From Euphorbia lathyris (lineage: Eukaryota > Streptophyta > Magnoliopsida > Malpighiales > Euphorbiaceae), in the NCBI RefSeq assembly GCF_963576675.1, contig NC_088915.1, positions 31,587,501 through 31,651,500 on the forward strand: 64,000 bases of DNA, written 5' to 3'. The notes below the pieces were generated by a model that was given only the letters and a program-made list of their open reading frames with translations, made no database searches and had not been told where the DNA came from. Position 1 is the stretch's first letter; each line of letters starts with the position of its first letter. This document shows positions 10,547 through 21,348 of the stretch, one piece after another. The translations under genes were made by a program, and so were the position numbers.

Positions 10547-12446
10547 AGCGAGAAATTTGATTCCGGAAGGCGTGTATTAAGCCCTTAACGGGGACGGATC
10601 GTATTATTTCTTTTCGTATGCATTCATATGCATTATTGCAAACCTTTTGGGTAATTTCCGCGAAACCTCTAGCGAGAGTCCATTCGTCGCTCGAAAGAGG
10701 CTAGTGTAAGTTCCCCCTTACAGTAAGGCGCCAAAGGGTCCCCATCCATTCGTTAGGGGCGAATTTGTGCGGTCCTGTGAGGTCCCGCGATCAGCCATGT
10801 CAGCATATAGTAGCCTTAGAAGTTTCTATAGGATTATCCGTTACTATTTTTGATGTGATAAATGAATCAGTTCGTGTTTTCCAATTGACATGATACGTGT
10901 CTAATCCTAAAATATGTAAAGGAAATGAAACGATGCGTTAATATATACTCTTAAACCGATATACAAACTACCCCAAAACATCGAAACGATTCGAACTAAA
11001 GACGACTTAGTCATCTCGTATGAATGAACTTGTGCGACCCGCCTGGTCCCTTTCCGTGTCCCGAAGAAGGCACATGTTCAGGAAATATGTTGTGACGTAA
11101 GCACATATTAGTACAAATCAGCTTGGTATTAAGGATAGTTATATCTCGATTCAAAAGACTATATTAACGATAGCCGTTACTCACATTCTTTAAATACGTT
11201 GGGATAAAGCGAGATTATGACAAAATGAAAACGAAGAACATTTCTGCTTTGAACGACCCCGTTGTAACGTAAAGAGTTTCATAAACGTGGCCTGTCCCTT
11301 CTGAATAAAAAAGAACTCTTACGTTACACCTTGTGTTGTTCTTAAGAGAAATGGATGTATCTGCAAAAGTGACTAAAGAAAATAAAAGAAAATGAAACGA
11401 CCAAAATCATTCTGTATCTACGATATATGTCAATCTTGAGAATAGTTAAAAGAAAATGAACCGATGTCGTTAAATACGTGCCTCGAACTGGTATATATGC
11501 CGATTAAAATCACGAAGCCGAATTAAGCTAAACCGCATAATTACGCCATATGGACGAGACTGTGGGTTTGACTAATGGCTCGATCATTTCGACCGTTACC
11601 AAAACCACAAGAAATATGGCCCGATTTGCGTCTTTGCTCGATTCGTGTCTAAATGAGGAGAATGGTAATAGCCTTACTTCGAATAAGCATGCGATTCAAC
11701 GAAACATTGATTTTCTATAACCACGCTAGGATGATATATCCCGTAAATTGGAACAAATGAAAATTTGTTGCTAGCCGAAAGATTATCGTGCGCTCGAATA
11801 AGACTCACCGTCTTTTCAGGTAGCCAAAACGAGCAAACGGATTCTTGACGCTAAAAACAAACGCGTTACCCAATGGGTCCGTTCCCTAACATAAATCCAA
11901 AAGTGATACCATCACTAAACAAACACGTGGTTATGTCTCTCGAAAGATCCAAAAGATCCCGTTGTAATCCAAAAATCGAGACACAAACCCACGCGAATAA
12001 AGGGGAACGAATCATTGTCAATAACGAACGATTGAACTGAAAGAATAATTCGTGCCACGTCTAAATCCGAGATACGCTCAAAAGGGAATCAAAACCCGAA
12101 CTAATGCATCTCGCGAAATAACGAAAGACGAGTTATTCAATCCATTTGGTCGATATCTTAGTCACTGAACGTTGATACGTCAAAACGAACTGTATTGTTT
12201 GATGGATGATTTACTTTTTCCGCAATAATCGACGGCATCACGCGTCCCCTGGACTGTAATGTGAGCCCCAAACCAAAATCCTAGGAAAGAGACTTAGACC
12301 ATCGAGTGTGTGGAGGAATAAGGGTGGATTAGAGATGTTGTGATACGTGTATTTAGACTAACGTTTGTTCTTCTTATCTTATATATCCGTAAATAAATAA
12401 ACGCACACACCACGATCCATGCATATAAAATCATGCATACATACTA
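10547..12446 (+). other. Long untranslated leader
   Basis: About 1.9 kb with no convincing ORF, dense in CGA/TCG words. Some Ogre elements carry an extra ORF upstream of gag; none is recognisable here. Confidence 0.6.
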
Positions 12447-13904
12447 ATGGATACCGTTCGCGTAGACTTCATCATTAAGCGGTTGTGGTTTCGCGAGAGT
12501 AACCGGCTAGTCAAGCAGTTTGATCAGCTACAAATTGACAGTTCCGAATCGGTAGTTGTGGCTTCTGAATCATCTTCATCCGAGTATACTCAGTCTTCGG
12601 CCAGTATCTCTGTGACCGACGAAAAAGTGGCCGAATTGGAAAACTCTATGAACAACATTAATGATCAGTTGGCTGCAATTTTAGCCCAGCTACCTGAGCT
12701 GGCATTGAAGGATAACAAGAGTGGTAGTAAGCGCGCTGAGAATGAGGTGAACACTGGTCCCCGCTTCGGGAATGAGGATGACTATCAGGATTACATCCAG
12801 AAACAGCTTGAGAAGGAGAAAGCTAAGGAAGAGGAATGGAAGCAGCACATCACTCAGGAGGTGCAGGATCTGCATGGGGGAAGCTCCGGGAGTCAGGACT
12901 TTTATAACTTGAAGAACTGTTTATCGGCAACTGCTTTGCCTTTGAAATTCTGACTCCCTGACATGAAGAAGTTCGATGGAACTGGGGATCCTACCGCTCA
13001 CATTAATCAGTACGTGGCCATGATGAAGCACACAATCCTGACTGAGGATCAAGTTCTTAGACTATTCAATACTTATCTGGAGGGGGCTGCCCTCGTGTGG
13101 TTTTATGCGTTGTCGTTGGTAACAAAGAGGGATTGGAAGGAGTTGGCAAAGTCATTTATCGCCCAATATAGTTTCAACACTATGCTTGAGGTTACTCTGA
13201 AAGAGCTGGAGAGTACTAAGCAGCAGACTGGGGAGTCTTTATCCGATTTTGTGAGGAGGTGGAGAGCCAAGGCGGCAGTTATGAAGCAGAAGCCGCTTGA
13301 GCAGGATCAGATCCGAATGGTAATTGGCAACACTTTGCCGTATATTAAGAATGAGCTGCGGTATATGCCTTTTACCGATTTCAATCAGATGTATAGTTGC
13401 GCCTTGATAGTAGAGGGGGATGGTGAGCCAAAGAAAGCTTATACCAAGTGGACGAAGTCTGGATATAGTGTCGGAGGGCCAAGCGCGAGTACAAAATCTG
13501 TTGCGGTGAAAGTGCTTGAACTTAATGCTATCGAGAAAAGGCAGTTTGCCAAGTTTGATCAGACCTACGCAAAAGTTTTCGAACGATTGCAGAAAAAGGG
13601 ATTGTTGAAAGCCCTCACTCCTTACAACAAAGCACCACCTACTTCGCAGATACAAGTTAGGGGGTACTGCGAGTTCCACAATAATTATGGGCACAATATT
13701 GAGAACTGTGAGAGGTTGAAGCACGAGATCCAAGATTTGATTGAGGAGAAGAAAATAGCTGATCCTTCGTCAGCGAACCCTTCCACCAGGCGTAATCCAT
13801 TGCCTAATCATAGGGTGAGCATGATCGGGTCTGGGCTCGAAGAGAGTTTGGTTATGGAATCCTTCGGGGAAAACGAAGAGGAGTTGTTGGACTCCGATGA
13901 GTAG
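12447..13904 (+). pseudogene. Gag, first complete copy (Tat/Ogre type)
   Basis: One reading frame from the ATG at 12447, interrupted by TGA at 12951 and ended by TAG at 13902. The first 168 codons hold a serine-rich stretch, a heptad-like helix (L-E-N-S-M-N-N-I-N-D-Q-L) and a charged E/K-rich helix. From 12963 comes the retrotransposon gag (capsid) domain with F-D-G-T-G-D-P near its start, then G-A-A-L-V-W-F, then F-V-R-R-W-R. Near 13660-13715 is a C-x-F-H...G-H-x-x-x-x-C knuckle. Gag would form the cytoplasmic particle that packages the RNA. The TGA at 12951 lies where a CGA codon would fit by one C-to-T change. Confidence 0.85.
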
Positions 13905-14054
13905 AGTAATGTGGGAAATGGTTTATATGTGTCCTTTTTGGGCAAGGAGCAGGAGGATGAACCGATGGATGAAGGACTAGACGGCGGAGCGCCATACGAT
14001 GAGGATAGTGCTGAAGAGACCGGGGAAGGGTCGTCTCGAACTATTGTGCCAGAG

Positions 14055-14290
14055 TTGAGTTTATTCAGAGGGGTGGAGAATCCCGATGTGCACTTGCGCG
14101 AGTATATGCATGATATGTTTGTTGAATCCTTTGGGGTGGACGAGGTTGCTCAGAGGTTGCTCAGTGGTTCCACCATTCATTAATAGGAGAGCCTTTGAGG
14201 TGGTTCCACTCATTGCCCGACTCCTGCAAGCACGATTGGGAACAGTTGTCCGACCTATTCCTAGAGAAGTACAAGAAAGCTAAGGATAGG
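14055..14290 (+). pseudogene. Additional gag-like domain, copy 2
   Basis: Repeats the N-terminal half of the capsid domain: F-R-G-V-E-N-P near the start (compare F-D-G-T-G-D-P), then L-L-S-G, then W-F-H-S-L-P, then a D-W-x-x-L-x-x-x-F-L-x-K-Y stretch. The frame shifts around 14181-14195. It follows an acidic linker that continues the frame of gag beyond the TAG at 13902. Confidence 0.75.
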
Positions 14291-14323
14291 ACCGCGGAAT
14301 GTTTTGCGCTCCAAATTGGGCCT

Positions 14324-14560
14324 ATTAAACGTCTGTTGCCAGCTGTCAGTAAGTATAATGACAACAAGGATCCAATGGAACACCTTCACTTCTACTTGTC
14401 GGCCATGGGGCCTTTGGGTTTTAACGAAGAAGAGATCACCAGTCTGTTTTGCAATTCACTAATGGGGGAGCCGCTGATGTAGTATATGTCTCTCCCGATG
14501 CATATCAAGTGCGATTGGGCCGCAATGACCAAGAGGTTCATTAAGGAATATACGGTATGG
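14324..14560 (+). pseudogene. Additional gag-like domain, copy 3
   Basis: Same layout in the new frame: S-K-Y-N-D-N-K-D-P, then L-M-G-E-P-L, a TAG at 14480-14482 where the sister copies have Trp, then Y-M-S-L-P, then C-D-W-A-A-M-T-K-R-F-I-K-E-Y. It begins 269 nt after copy 2. Confidence 0.75.
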
Positions 14561-14602
14561 ATGCTTGCGGAGCAAACACCGGACTCGCCCTCTTACGAGA
14601 CG

Positions 14603-15466
14603 CCTGAAGCAGTATTAGCAATGCCCAAGTATGGTGGATATCGGGATCCCGCTGAACATGCAAGGTTATTCCGCAACCATATGTATGACGCTGGGTTCCC
14701 TCAAAGTGAGTTACACGAACACTTCCCGGAAACTCTCATGGGATAAGCCTTGTTGTGGCACCAAGGGCTATTAGAGGAAGAAATCGGTCATTGGATACCT
14801 CTTCTGGATGCGTTTGTGTCAAGATATGAGACATATGTTCCATGGACGGGATCCTTAGAAGATCTGGATAGAATCAGGCAATTCCCTGAGGAACCGTTTA
14901 CGGATTACGCTAGGAGGTGGAGGTACCACTACGAGCAGTATCAAGAGACGATGAGTGATAAGGTGCAACTCATGTGCATACAAAGAGGCGCGATTCCGAT
15001 GGCGGCAAGAAGGATGAACAGAGTGTCCCTCAGGGACTATGATGAGTTGATAGGCTGGGCCATGTATGGATCAGCGGATCCCTTGTATTTGAATTCAAAC
15101 GTCCCTCACGTAATGGATCTGATGGTTGTGGACATCTGGGAAAGTTCCTCGGAGGAGGAGGATGCCGATCAGAGAATTCCTATCAATATCTGGGATGAAT
15201 CTGATGACGAGCCGGAAATTGCTGTCATGACAAGATCAGGTCGGGTGGCCGAAGGGAAGGCACCCATGGTTGAGAGAGAGATGGGGGAAGGATCGGCTCC
15301 CAAGCCCGATGATCAAGTCCTCGAACAGTTGAAGAAAACACAAGCTAAGTCTACTGTGTGGGAAGTCTTGTGCCATTCTAAGTACCACCGTGAAAATTTG
15401 ATGAAAGAATTGCAGAATTTGGTCATCTCTACCGATACTGAGCCGACGGCATTAGTAGGGGGCAAT
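14603..15466 (+). pseudogene. Additional gag-like domain, copy 4, plus gag/protease linker
   Basis: Begins 279 nt after copy 3: P-K-Y-G-G-Y-R-D-P, then L-M-G, a TAA at 14744-14746, then A-L-L-W. Unlike copies 2 and 3 it continues into the second capsid half (F-T-D-Y-A-R-R-W-R). After about 15080 come an acidic linker and the M-T-R-S-G-R motif, then Q-L-K-K-T-Q-A and H-R-E-N-L. These are typical of the stretch before the protease in this lineage. The frame is cut at 15467 by the Athila insertion and resumes at 25844. Confidence 0.75.
15462..15466. other. Target-site duplication GCAAT (left)
   Basis: GCAAT directly precedes the Athila element and recurs at 25844-25848 directly after it. Confidence 0.9.
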
Positions 15467-16741
15467 TGTTGTCCTCAAAAGAGACTCTAGCAAGTGCACT
15501 AGATACAAGTAATAAAGTGATAAGTGAGTATCGTCTCCACAGGATTGTGATTCAAATAAATATCAGAAATCGTTGCTAAACAGTGTGTTTTGCAACAATG
15601 TCTTCCCTTATAGTTGATTGTTTGATATTGGTTGTTTAATGAATCAGGCAGAATGATAAGACAAGGAAATAAGGTTACTTTTCAAAGATTTTAGGGAATA
15701 GAACAGGCTCGACATAACCGAACACGGTGTGCTACATCTTACAACATTCCATGAATAAAAGATAATGCCAACGAAAACCAAAGTATCAGTTTTGAAGTGA
15801 GTTTGCGTCAACTGTCGTGTGTTCTCAAACTCCTAAGATTTACTAACATTTTTAGCGTCCTAAAGATACGTTCTTTCTAGCATTAAGAACAAAACTGCAT
15901 TTCTAAATGAGAAAACCCTCGACACAAAAACTTGTCAGCTTCGAAGTTGGGAGATCAATAGAGATATCGATGAAGATGAAAGCAGTGTCCTAACATTCAT
16001 CTAACACATGCATACATGCTTAAGCAAGAAAGTTAAATCCTCATTGACCACAACATTGGCAAAATACTAAATATTCATAAAAACGTTGTAAAACTTACAT
16101 CACCGGGCCGGTCAGGCCGTGCCCGTTCAAAATGTCTACTCACTCATATCGAGCAGTGAGCAGAAGAGGATTCTTGTTACAGCTTGAGACTCCATGAGAG
16201 CTCTTTTCTTCCTTCTATTATACTTCTAAAAAAACTAAAACTAAGAAAATATCCCGATGCCTAAACCTTCTCTGCTTTTCCTATTTAAAGGGAAAAGACA
16301 GAGACTACCCAAAATCGGTACAACTTTCGTACCCTTTTACAAACAAAGTCAACTACTTACTACAATTAAAATAAACTAAAATGATTAACTTTTAGATTAA
16401 CCCTTGAACACTCAAGGGGGTGAGACCTCAAATCATCTTGCTTCTTTGGGCAATCCCATCGCCACACACTTTCACCTGCTGTCCTGCCACTTTCCTTTCA
16501 CTGCCACCAACGATCTGTCGCTGTCCGTCATTGGATAATCCGGCGTTTAGCCGCTGGAAATAAGTAAGGCTCCACTCCTCATTAGCATTAGCGAAACAAG
16601 CTGTTTCCAGCGAGTTTAGCATTTTTCTTTGCTTATCTGCACAAGGACATTAATTAGCCCTTATTCCTTACAAAATGATATAAAAATACCCGAATTCCCT
16701 TATAATTTATCTGTTAAACTTAGTCAATTTCATGCCTAACA
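15467..16741 (-). repeat. Athila 3' LTR (1275 bp, complete)
   Basis: On the minus strand it starts TGTTAGGCATG and ends GGACAACA. It contains a TATA-like TTTAAATAG (minus strand, 16281-16290). Next to it at 16742-16750 is the PPT GGGGGTATT on the minus strand. The inner words TTTATTACTTG and GTGCACTTGCTAG near the U5 end also occur in the element at 49521-55076. Confidence 0.88.
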
Positions 16742-16750
16742 AATACCCCC

Positions 16751-18318
16751 AAATCGAACCTTTGCTTGTCCTCAAGCAACAATTTGTAAGAAGGAATCAG
16801 AAAAAGGGTTAGGAATGAAATTAGTTTAATGAATGAGAATGAGGAGTAAAGAGACACAGAACGCTTGGCACAATTAGGAGATGAACAGATGCATGCTAAG
16901 GTTTCATCGAAGAGTAAAAGCTTGATTTTTTTTAAAATTGTGTCCTTTTTGCTCAAGAAATTCCTCAAATCTTAAAATTTAGACTTCCTCTTTCACAAAA
17001 AGTTACTAACAGCCAGACATGCCTCACTAAGGAATGGAATATTTCACTCACTCTCGCATGGCATCTTCTTGCCATAGGAAAACAAATGCGATTTCACTCC
17101 TCAGCTCAGACACCACACCCTTAGGGTGCGAGTTTGCCTATTGGTCCTGAATCAAAGGGTCAAAGTTCCTCCAGTCATAGTCCAAAGGACTTTATAAAGG
17201 TTGTAATGTTAGGCTGGGGCTCTGGTTTGACAGTGAAAAGCTATTTCAGTGTATGAATTCTGTCTTTTTGCACTTTATTTAACATACGCAGCCTATAATG
17301 ATTGCTGTTTACACACACTTTATCTACACAACCTGTTCCCTCATAACCCAGTACTCTTTTGACTATTAATAAAGGTTCCTTCCTCCCCACATTATATTCC
17401 CTAGTTCATTCAATCTTTTCCTTAAGCGATGTTTGCTCAATTGCCTATATTCCCGTAACTCAAGCACATGATTTTTATTTTAAACAATTGGCGATTCGAA
17501 GCATAAGACAGAACTCAGGGTTTTTTAAAGTTATAAGTGAAGGGAGAGGGCAATCATTCGTGGTTATTTAGAAAGAGCAGGTTATGGCTCGACTTGGTTA
17601 TCCTAATAATTGGGGTGTATAGCACAGGTGCCTTTTGTGTAGCGGAGGGAATAACTAAATGCCTTTTTCCTCCTATGAAAATCAGAACCAATCACCGTTT
17701 CATCAGGGCACCAAGGCAAATTCTCCCTAAAGATAGTGAGTGCTGGCCCACTCACAACAATCAATGCATACTATAGATGCATTACAAGGCTCAAGTTTTC
17801 ACTATTTTCGGGGAAAAAATGCAGTAAGGCCATGATTACTAATTTTGACAGAGGAATTAAAGATTTAAATTTTTTTGGAACTTCCTGAATTAAGGAACAC
17901 GAAGTGCACACAAGCAATTAACACAACCTAACACCAAATAGCATGCACAGTCTGCTCTTTGATTCCTACATAACACCAAGCAATTCCCTAGATGGAACAA
18001 ACACAAGCGGAGAGAAAACAATGGAAACAGATAATAATTACCAAGGATATGCACAATAATTCTCAAGGGGTATTTGTTCTACATCAAATCACTAATTTAA
18101 ACAAATCGATTAACAGCATTTATCATGTTATTTCCGCATAAATTGTGATGCACACAACACAATCCTCACCCCCAAAAGAAAACAAAACATTGTCCCCAAT
18201 GTTAATAATCATGGCAGCAGATTGTAGATAAGGTGACTACAAAATAGGCGGACCAAAACATGATAGAGTAAGGGTATTGGAGGTTACTAGATGCTAGGAC
18301 AGCGAATATTGGGACAGA
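16751..18318 (-). other. Athila 3' non-coding region
   Basis: About 1.6 kb without a coherent frame. Near 18155-18195, read on the minus strand, it holds a box ACATTGGGGACAATG followed by a G-run. This is an Athila-type feature also found at about 52180-52215. Confidence 0.6.
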
Positions 18319-19758
18319 TCAGGCGTGATGGGAAAGAGAGGAGTTAACCTCTCTATCCACAGGGGCAGGAATACCCTCCTCCTTCGAGGAGGCAGCAACG
18401 TTAGCCTTAACATTGGCACTGGCAGGTGTTTCAGGCACTTGTCTTACTGGACTTTTTACAGAGAAACCAGAGGGACTTTCTTTGGCATGCTCCTCAATGC
18501 AAAGGCTCTTGAGCATATCGATCTCGCCCTGTTGCGATGCGTACTTTTGCTCTATGGCGAATATCATTTCGCGGTTTGCCAGATTCTGGGCAAACAGGGC
18601 ATTGAATCGATCCATTACATCCTCGCAAGTCATCTTTGCACATTTCTTATAAAAGTCCAAGTCTTTCGGCTTCTCGACATGCTCGAAATCTGACGACACT
18701 GATACAGTAGGCTCGCTTTTCCTTTTCCGGCTCTCAGTCTGCCGAGATGTAACAAAGTCAGACATCCAGACCCACTTCCCGTTCACAATTTTTCCGAATA
18801 ACATCTTTTGGAGGCTCTTGAGATCAATCGGGTCAGGGTGATTCACAATCGTGAGACGAGAGTGGTCTTCAGGTTTAAAAACCCCGATTGACTCCGCAAT
18901 TCTGGTGACAATGCTTCCACAACAGATGATCGACGAGTTTTTCTTAGAAAACGCGCTGATGTACTCTCCGAACCAGAATCCCAAATTCATTCTCGGTCCA
19001 ACTGCCATACTCCACAACCCGGTGAGATCTGCATGTGGCATGGTGGCTTGGTTTTCCCGGGCGAAGATTGTACCGGAGATCAACTTGTGCAAATACCGAA
19101 CAGCGTAATCATCGATATTGGACGCCTTGGTCGAACTGCCGTCATAATGTTTCTGTCCTGAAAGTGATTCCCAGAAGGCCACAGGGTCGAAAACATCAGG
19201 CGTTGTGGTGAATGCCTCTTTATAGTTCTCGGATTCTAGATCGTCATCGTCAGCAGCACCAAGCATTTGGTTGAACAAGTTAAGCGAAGGCCTTTGGGAG
19301 TGACCCATGAGCCTGAAGCTAAATTTTTCCTCTTCGTCAGGTTCGGTTATCTCAGCGTTGTGCTTAAAGGTGGCCAAGAACTCGAGTGTTAGTTCCCGAT
19401 AGGCAGGTTCCGTCATTTCAAAGAAACATTCAAAATGACCGGACTTCATGAGGTTGCGTACACGATCCTCGAGCTTTAGCCTTTTTAGGGATTCCCAGCA
19501 AACTGTTCGGATGGGTCCGAACTGAAGTTTTGCTAACTCATCATAGTACGCCTGAACAGAAGCGTCTTTAAACTGGGAGAGTTTCTTGACCAGCTTCTCA
19601 TCTGGGACAAACGCCACAGTGCTCGGTTCCGCCATTTTTGCCTTTGCTTTTTCTTTCTTGGAAGAACCCTCAATTTTCACGTTTTTGCCCGAGCCTCGGG
19701 TTCTCATTTCGCTTTCAAGTTTAAGTAGGGTTTTCCAGTGGTATAAGGCACAGATCAT
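18319..19758 (-). CDS. ATHILA ORF (extra ORF downstream of integrase)
   Basis: An uninterrupted 479-codon frame. It sits 3' of integrase, where Athila elements carry an additional ORF sometimes called env-like. The sequence is hydrophilic with a lysine-rich N-terminus and a central region of the type seen in Pfam 'ATHILA ORF-1' proteins (A-Y-Y-D-E-L..., later G-L-W-S-M-A-V-G-P-R-M-N-L-G-F-W-F). A long tail with S/K-rich blocks follows. No signal peptide or clear membrane segment is visible, so an envelope function is not supported. The true start may be the downstream Met before the R-T-R-G-S-G stretch, near residue 18. It is notable that this frame is intact while gag and pol are damaged. 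Confidence 0.75.
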   Translation of the reverse strand: MICALYHWKTLLKLESEMRTRGSGKNVKIEGSSKKEKAKAKMAEPSTVAFVPDEKLVKKLSQFKDASVQAYYDELAKLQFGPIRTVCWESLKRLKLEDRVRNLMKSGHFECFFEMTEPAYRELTLEFLATFKHNAEITEPDEEEKFSFRLMGHSQRPSLNLFNQMLGAADDDDLESENYKEAFTTTPDVFDPVAFWESLSGQKHYDGSSTKASNIDDYAVRYLHKLISGTIFARENQATMPHADLTGLWSMAVGPRMNLGFWFGEYISAFSKKNSSIICCGSIVTRIAESIGVFKPEDHSRLTIVNHPDPIDLKSLQKMLFGKIVNGKWVWMSDFVTSRQTESRKRKSEPTVSVSSDFEHVEKPKDLDFYKKCAKMTCEDVMDRFNALFAQNLANREMIFAIEQKYASQQGEIDMLKSLCIEEHAKESPSGFSVKSPVRQVPETPASANVKANVAASSKEEGIPAPVDREVNSSLSHHA

Positions 19759-20331
19759 GAACTGCTTTTGTGAAAAGAAATCTCAAAGAAAAGAAAGAAA
19801 TATGGTGATAGACGGACTGAACTGAGATAAAGCATCTTTAAGTAGGGGAAACGAGGCGTCTTCTCGCCAATCTGTCAGTTTGAGGCCGAATCAAAGTCGG
19901 CCACCTGGACAAATTGGCAGAAAGGCGCGTATTTTCGAATCAGAATGAGGGTTGATGAACGGTCAAGATTTTATTTTAGCATTTATATCCCCCCAACCAT
20001 TCAATATTATCGAGGAGAAAAACAGGCGGTATGATTGCCTATTTGGCATAGGAGTGGACGTTCCACTTTTCCTAGCTTTAATAAACAAATTCCTACCGCC
20101 CAAATTTCTACGATTTTCCCTTCCCTATAAAACAGGTACAATTGTACTACCTCACCCTTGGAAGGATTTTTTAGGTTTTACAATTGTGCCTAGGCAGAAA
20201 TTACTCAGGATGAAGTCAAATTCAAACACAATTTACACAAGAGAAAAAAAATTAAGAAGTAAAAATAAAAAAAATGCAAAGTTACTTGTGCTACAATTGG
20301 TGTTTGTAGCGGACACCCTGTTCTCTAGCCT
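19759..20331 (-). other. Spacer between integrase and ATHILA ORF
   Basis: About 570 bp with no supported coding content. Confidence 0.5.
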
Positions 20332-21348
20332 TTACTGACTTGGGGGATCCTGGAAATGAACAGTATCGATCTTCCTTGTGTGATCGTTCTCTAAATATGG
20401 TTTTAATCTTTGTCCGTTCACCTTAAAAGGATCACCCCTGTATTTGAAAATTTCAACAGCTCCATGTGCAAATACACGGTTCACAATGAATGGTCCTGAC
20501 CATCTTGACTTGAGCTTTCCTGGAAAGAGCCCCAATCGTGAATTGTAAAGAATGACGTTTTGTCCTTCATGAAACACCTTGTTTATGAGCTTTTTGTCGT
20601 GCCACTGCTTGGTCCTGGCTTTGTAATTCACCGCATTTTCATATGAGAACAGCCTGAATTCCTCCATTTCGCTCAGTTGTAAACTTCTCTGTTCACCAAC
20701 AGCCTGCGTCTCAAAATTTAAAAATGTTAACGTCCAAAATGCGCGGTGTTCCATTTCCACCGGCAAGTGACAAGATTTCCCGTATAACAACCGAAAAGGA
20801 GACATTCCAATCGGTGTTTTATAAGCGGTACGATATGCCTATAGAGCATCATCGAGCTTGTTTGCCCAATCCTTCCGAGAGTTGCCAACGATTTTCTCTA
20901 AGATTCTCTTTATTTCTCTATTGGAGATCTCCACCTATCCACTGGTTTGTGGATGGTATGGTGTGGCAACCCTGTGTGAGACTCCAAGTTTTTCCATTAA
21001 TTTTTCAAATTTCGCATTACAGAAGTGGGTCCCTTGATCACTGATGATCGCTCGCGGGACCCCGAATCTGGCGAACAGTCTTTTCAGAAATTTGACTACC
21101 ACACGGGCGTCATTCGTGGGACTAGCTATTGCTTCGACCCATTTGCTCACATAATCCACAGCCACTAGGATTTATTTATTCCCTTGGGAAGTTGGGAATG
21201 GTCCCATAAAATCTATGCCCCAGATGTCAAAAATTTCGCACACAACTATGTTGTTTAGGGGCATAGCATTTCGAGCTGAAATGTTTCCAGTTCGTTGGCA
21301 CTCATTGCAAGTTCCAACGAATGCATTAGCATCCTTAAAAAGAGTGGG
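20332..21348 (-). pseudogene. Athila integrase, broken by stops
   Basis: Minus-strand frame continuing from the RNase H, with stops. The HHCC zinc-binding start lies at the end of the previous ORF (H-x-x-x-x-x-x-H-H, then C-N-E-C-Q across the stop at about 21346). The catalytic core is visible at 21165-20935 (S-K-W-V-E-A and S-D-Q-G-T-H-F) and on to Y-H-P-Q-T-S-G. Stops occur at about 21177, 20938 and 20840. After that a 157-codon open frame (20805-20332) gives the C-terminal part with W-S-G-P-F-I-V and P-Y-L-E-N. Integrase joins the cDNA to host DNA; this copy cannot be made as one protein. Confidence 0.85.

Noticed and set aside
10248..10588. Short ORFs at the end of the 5' LTR (also 37205-37390)
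   Set aside because: They cross the LTR/PBS border and are present in both LTRs only because of LTR identity.
18319..19758. Envelope glycoprotein in the Athila element
   Set aside because: No signal peptide, membrane segment or cleavage site is visible. The position alone does not justify calling it env.
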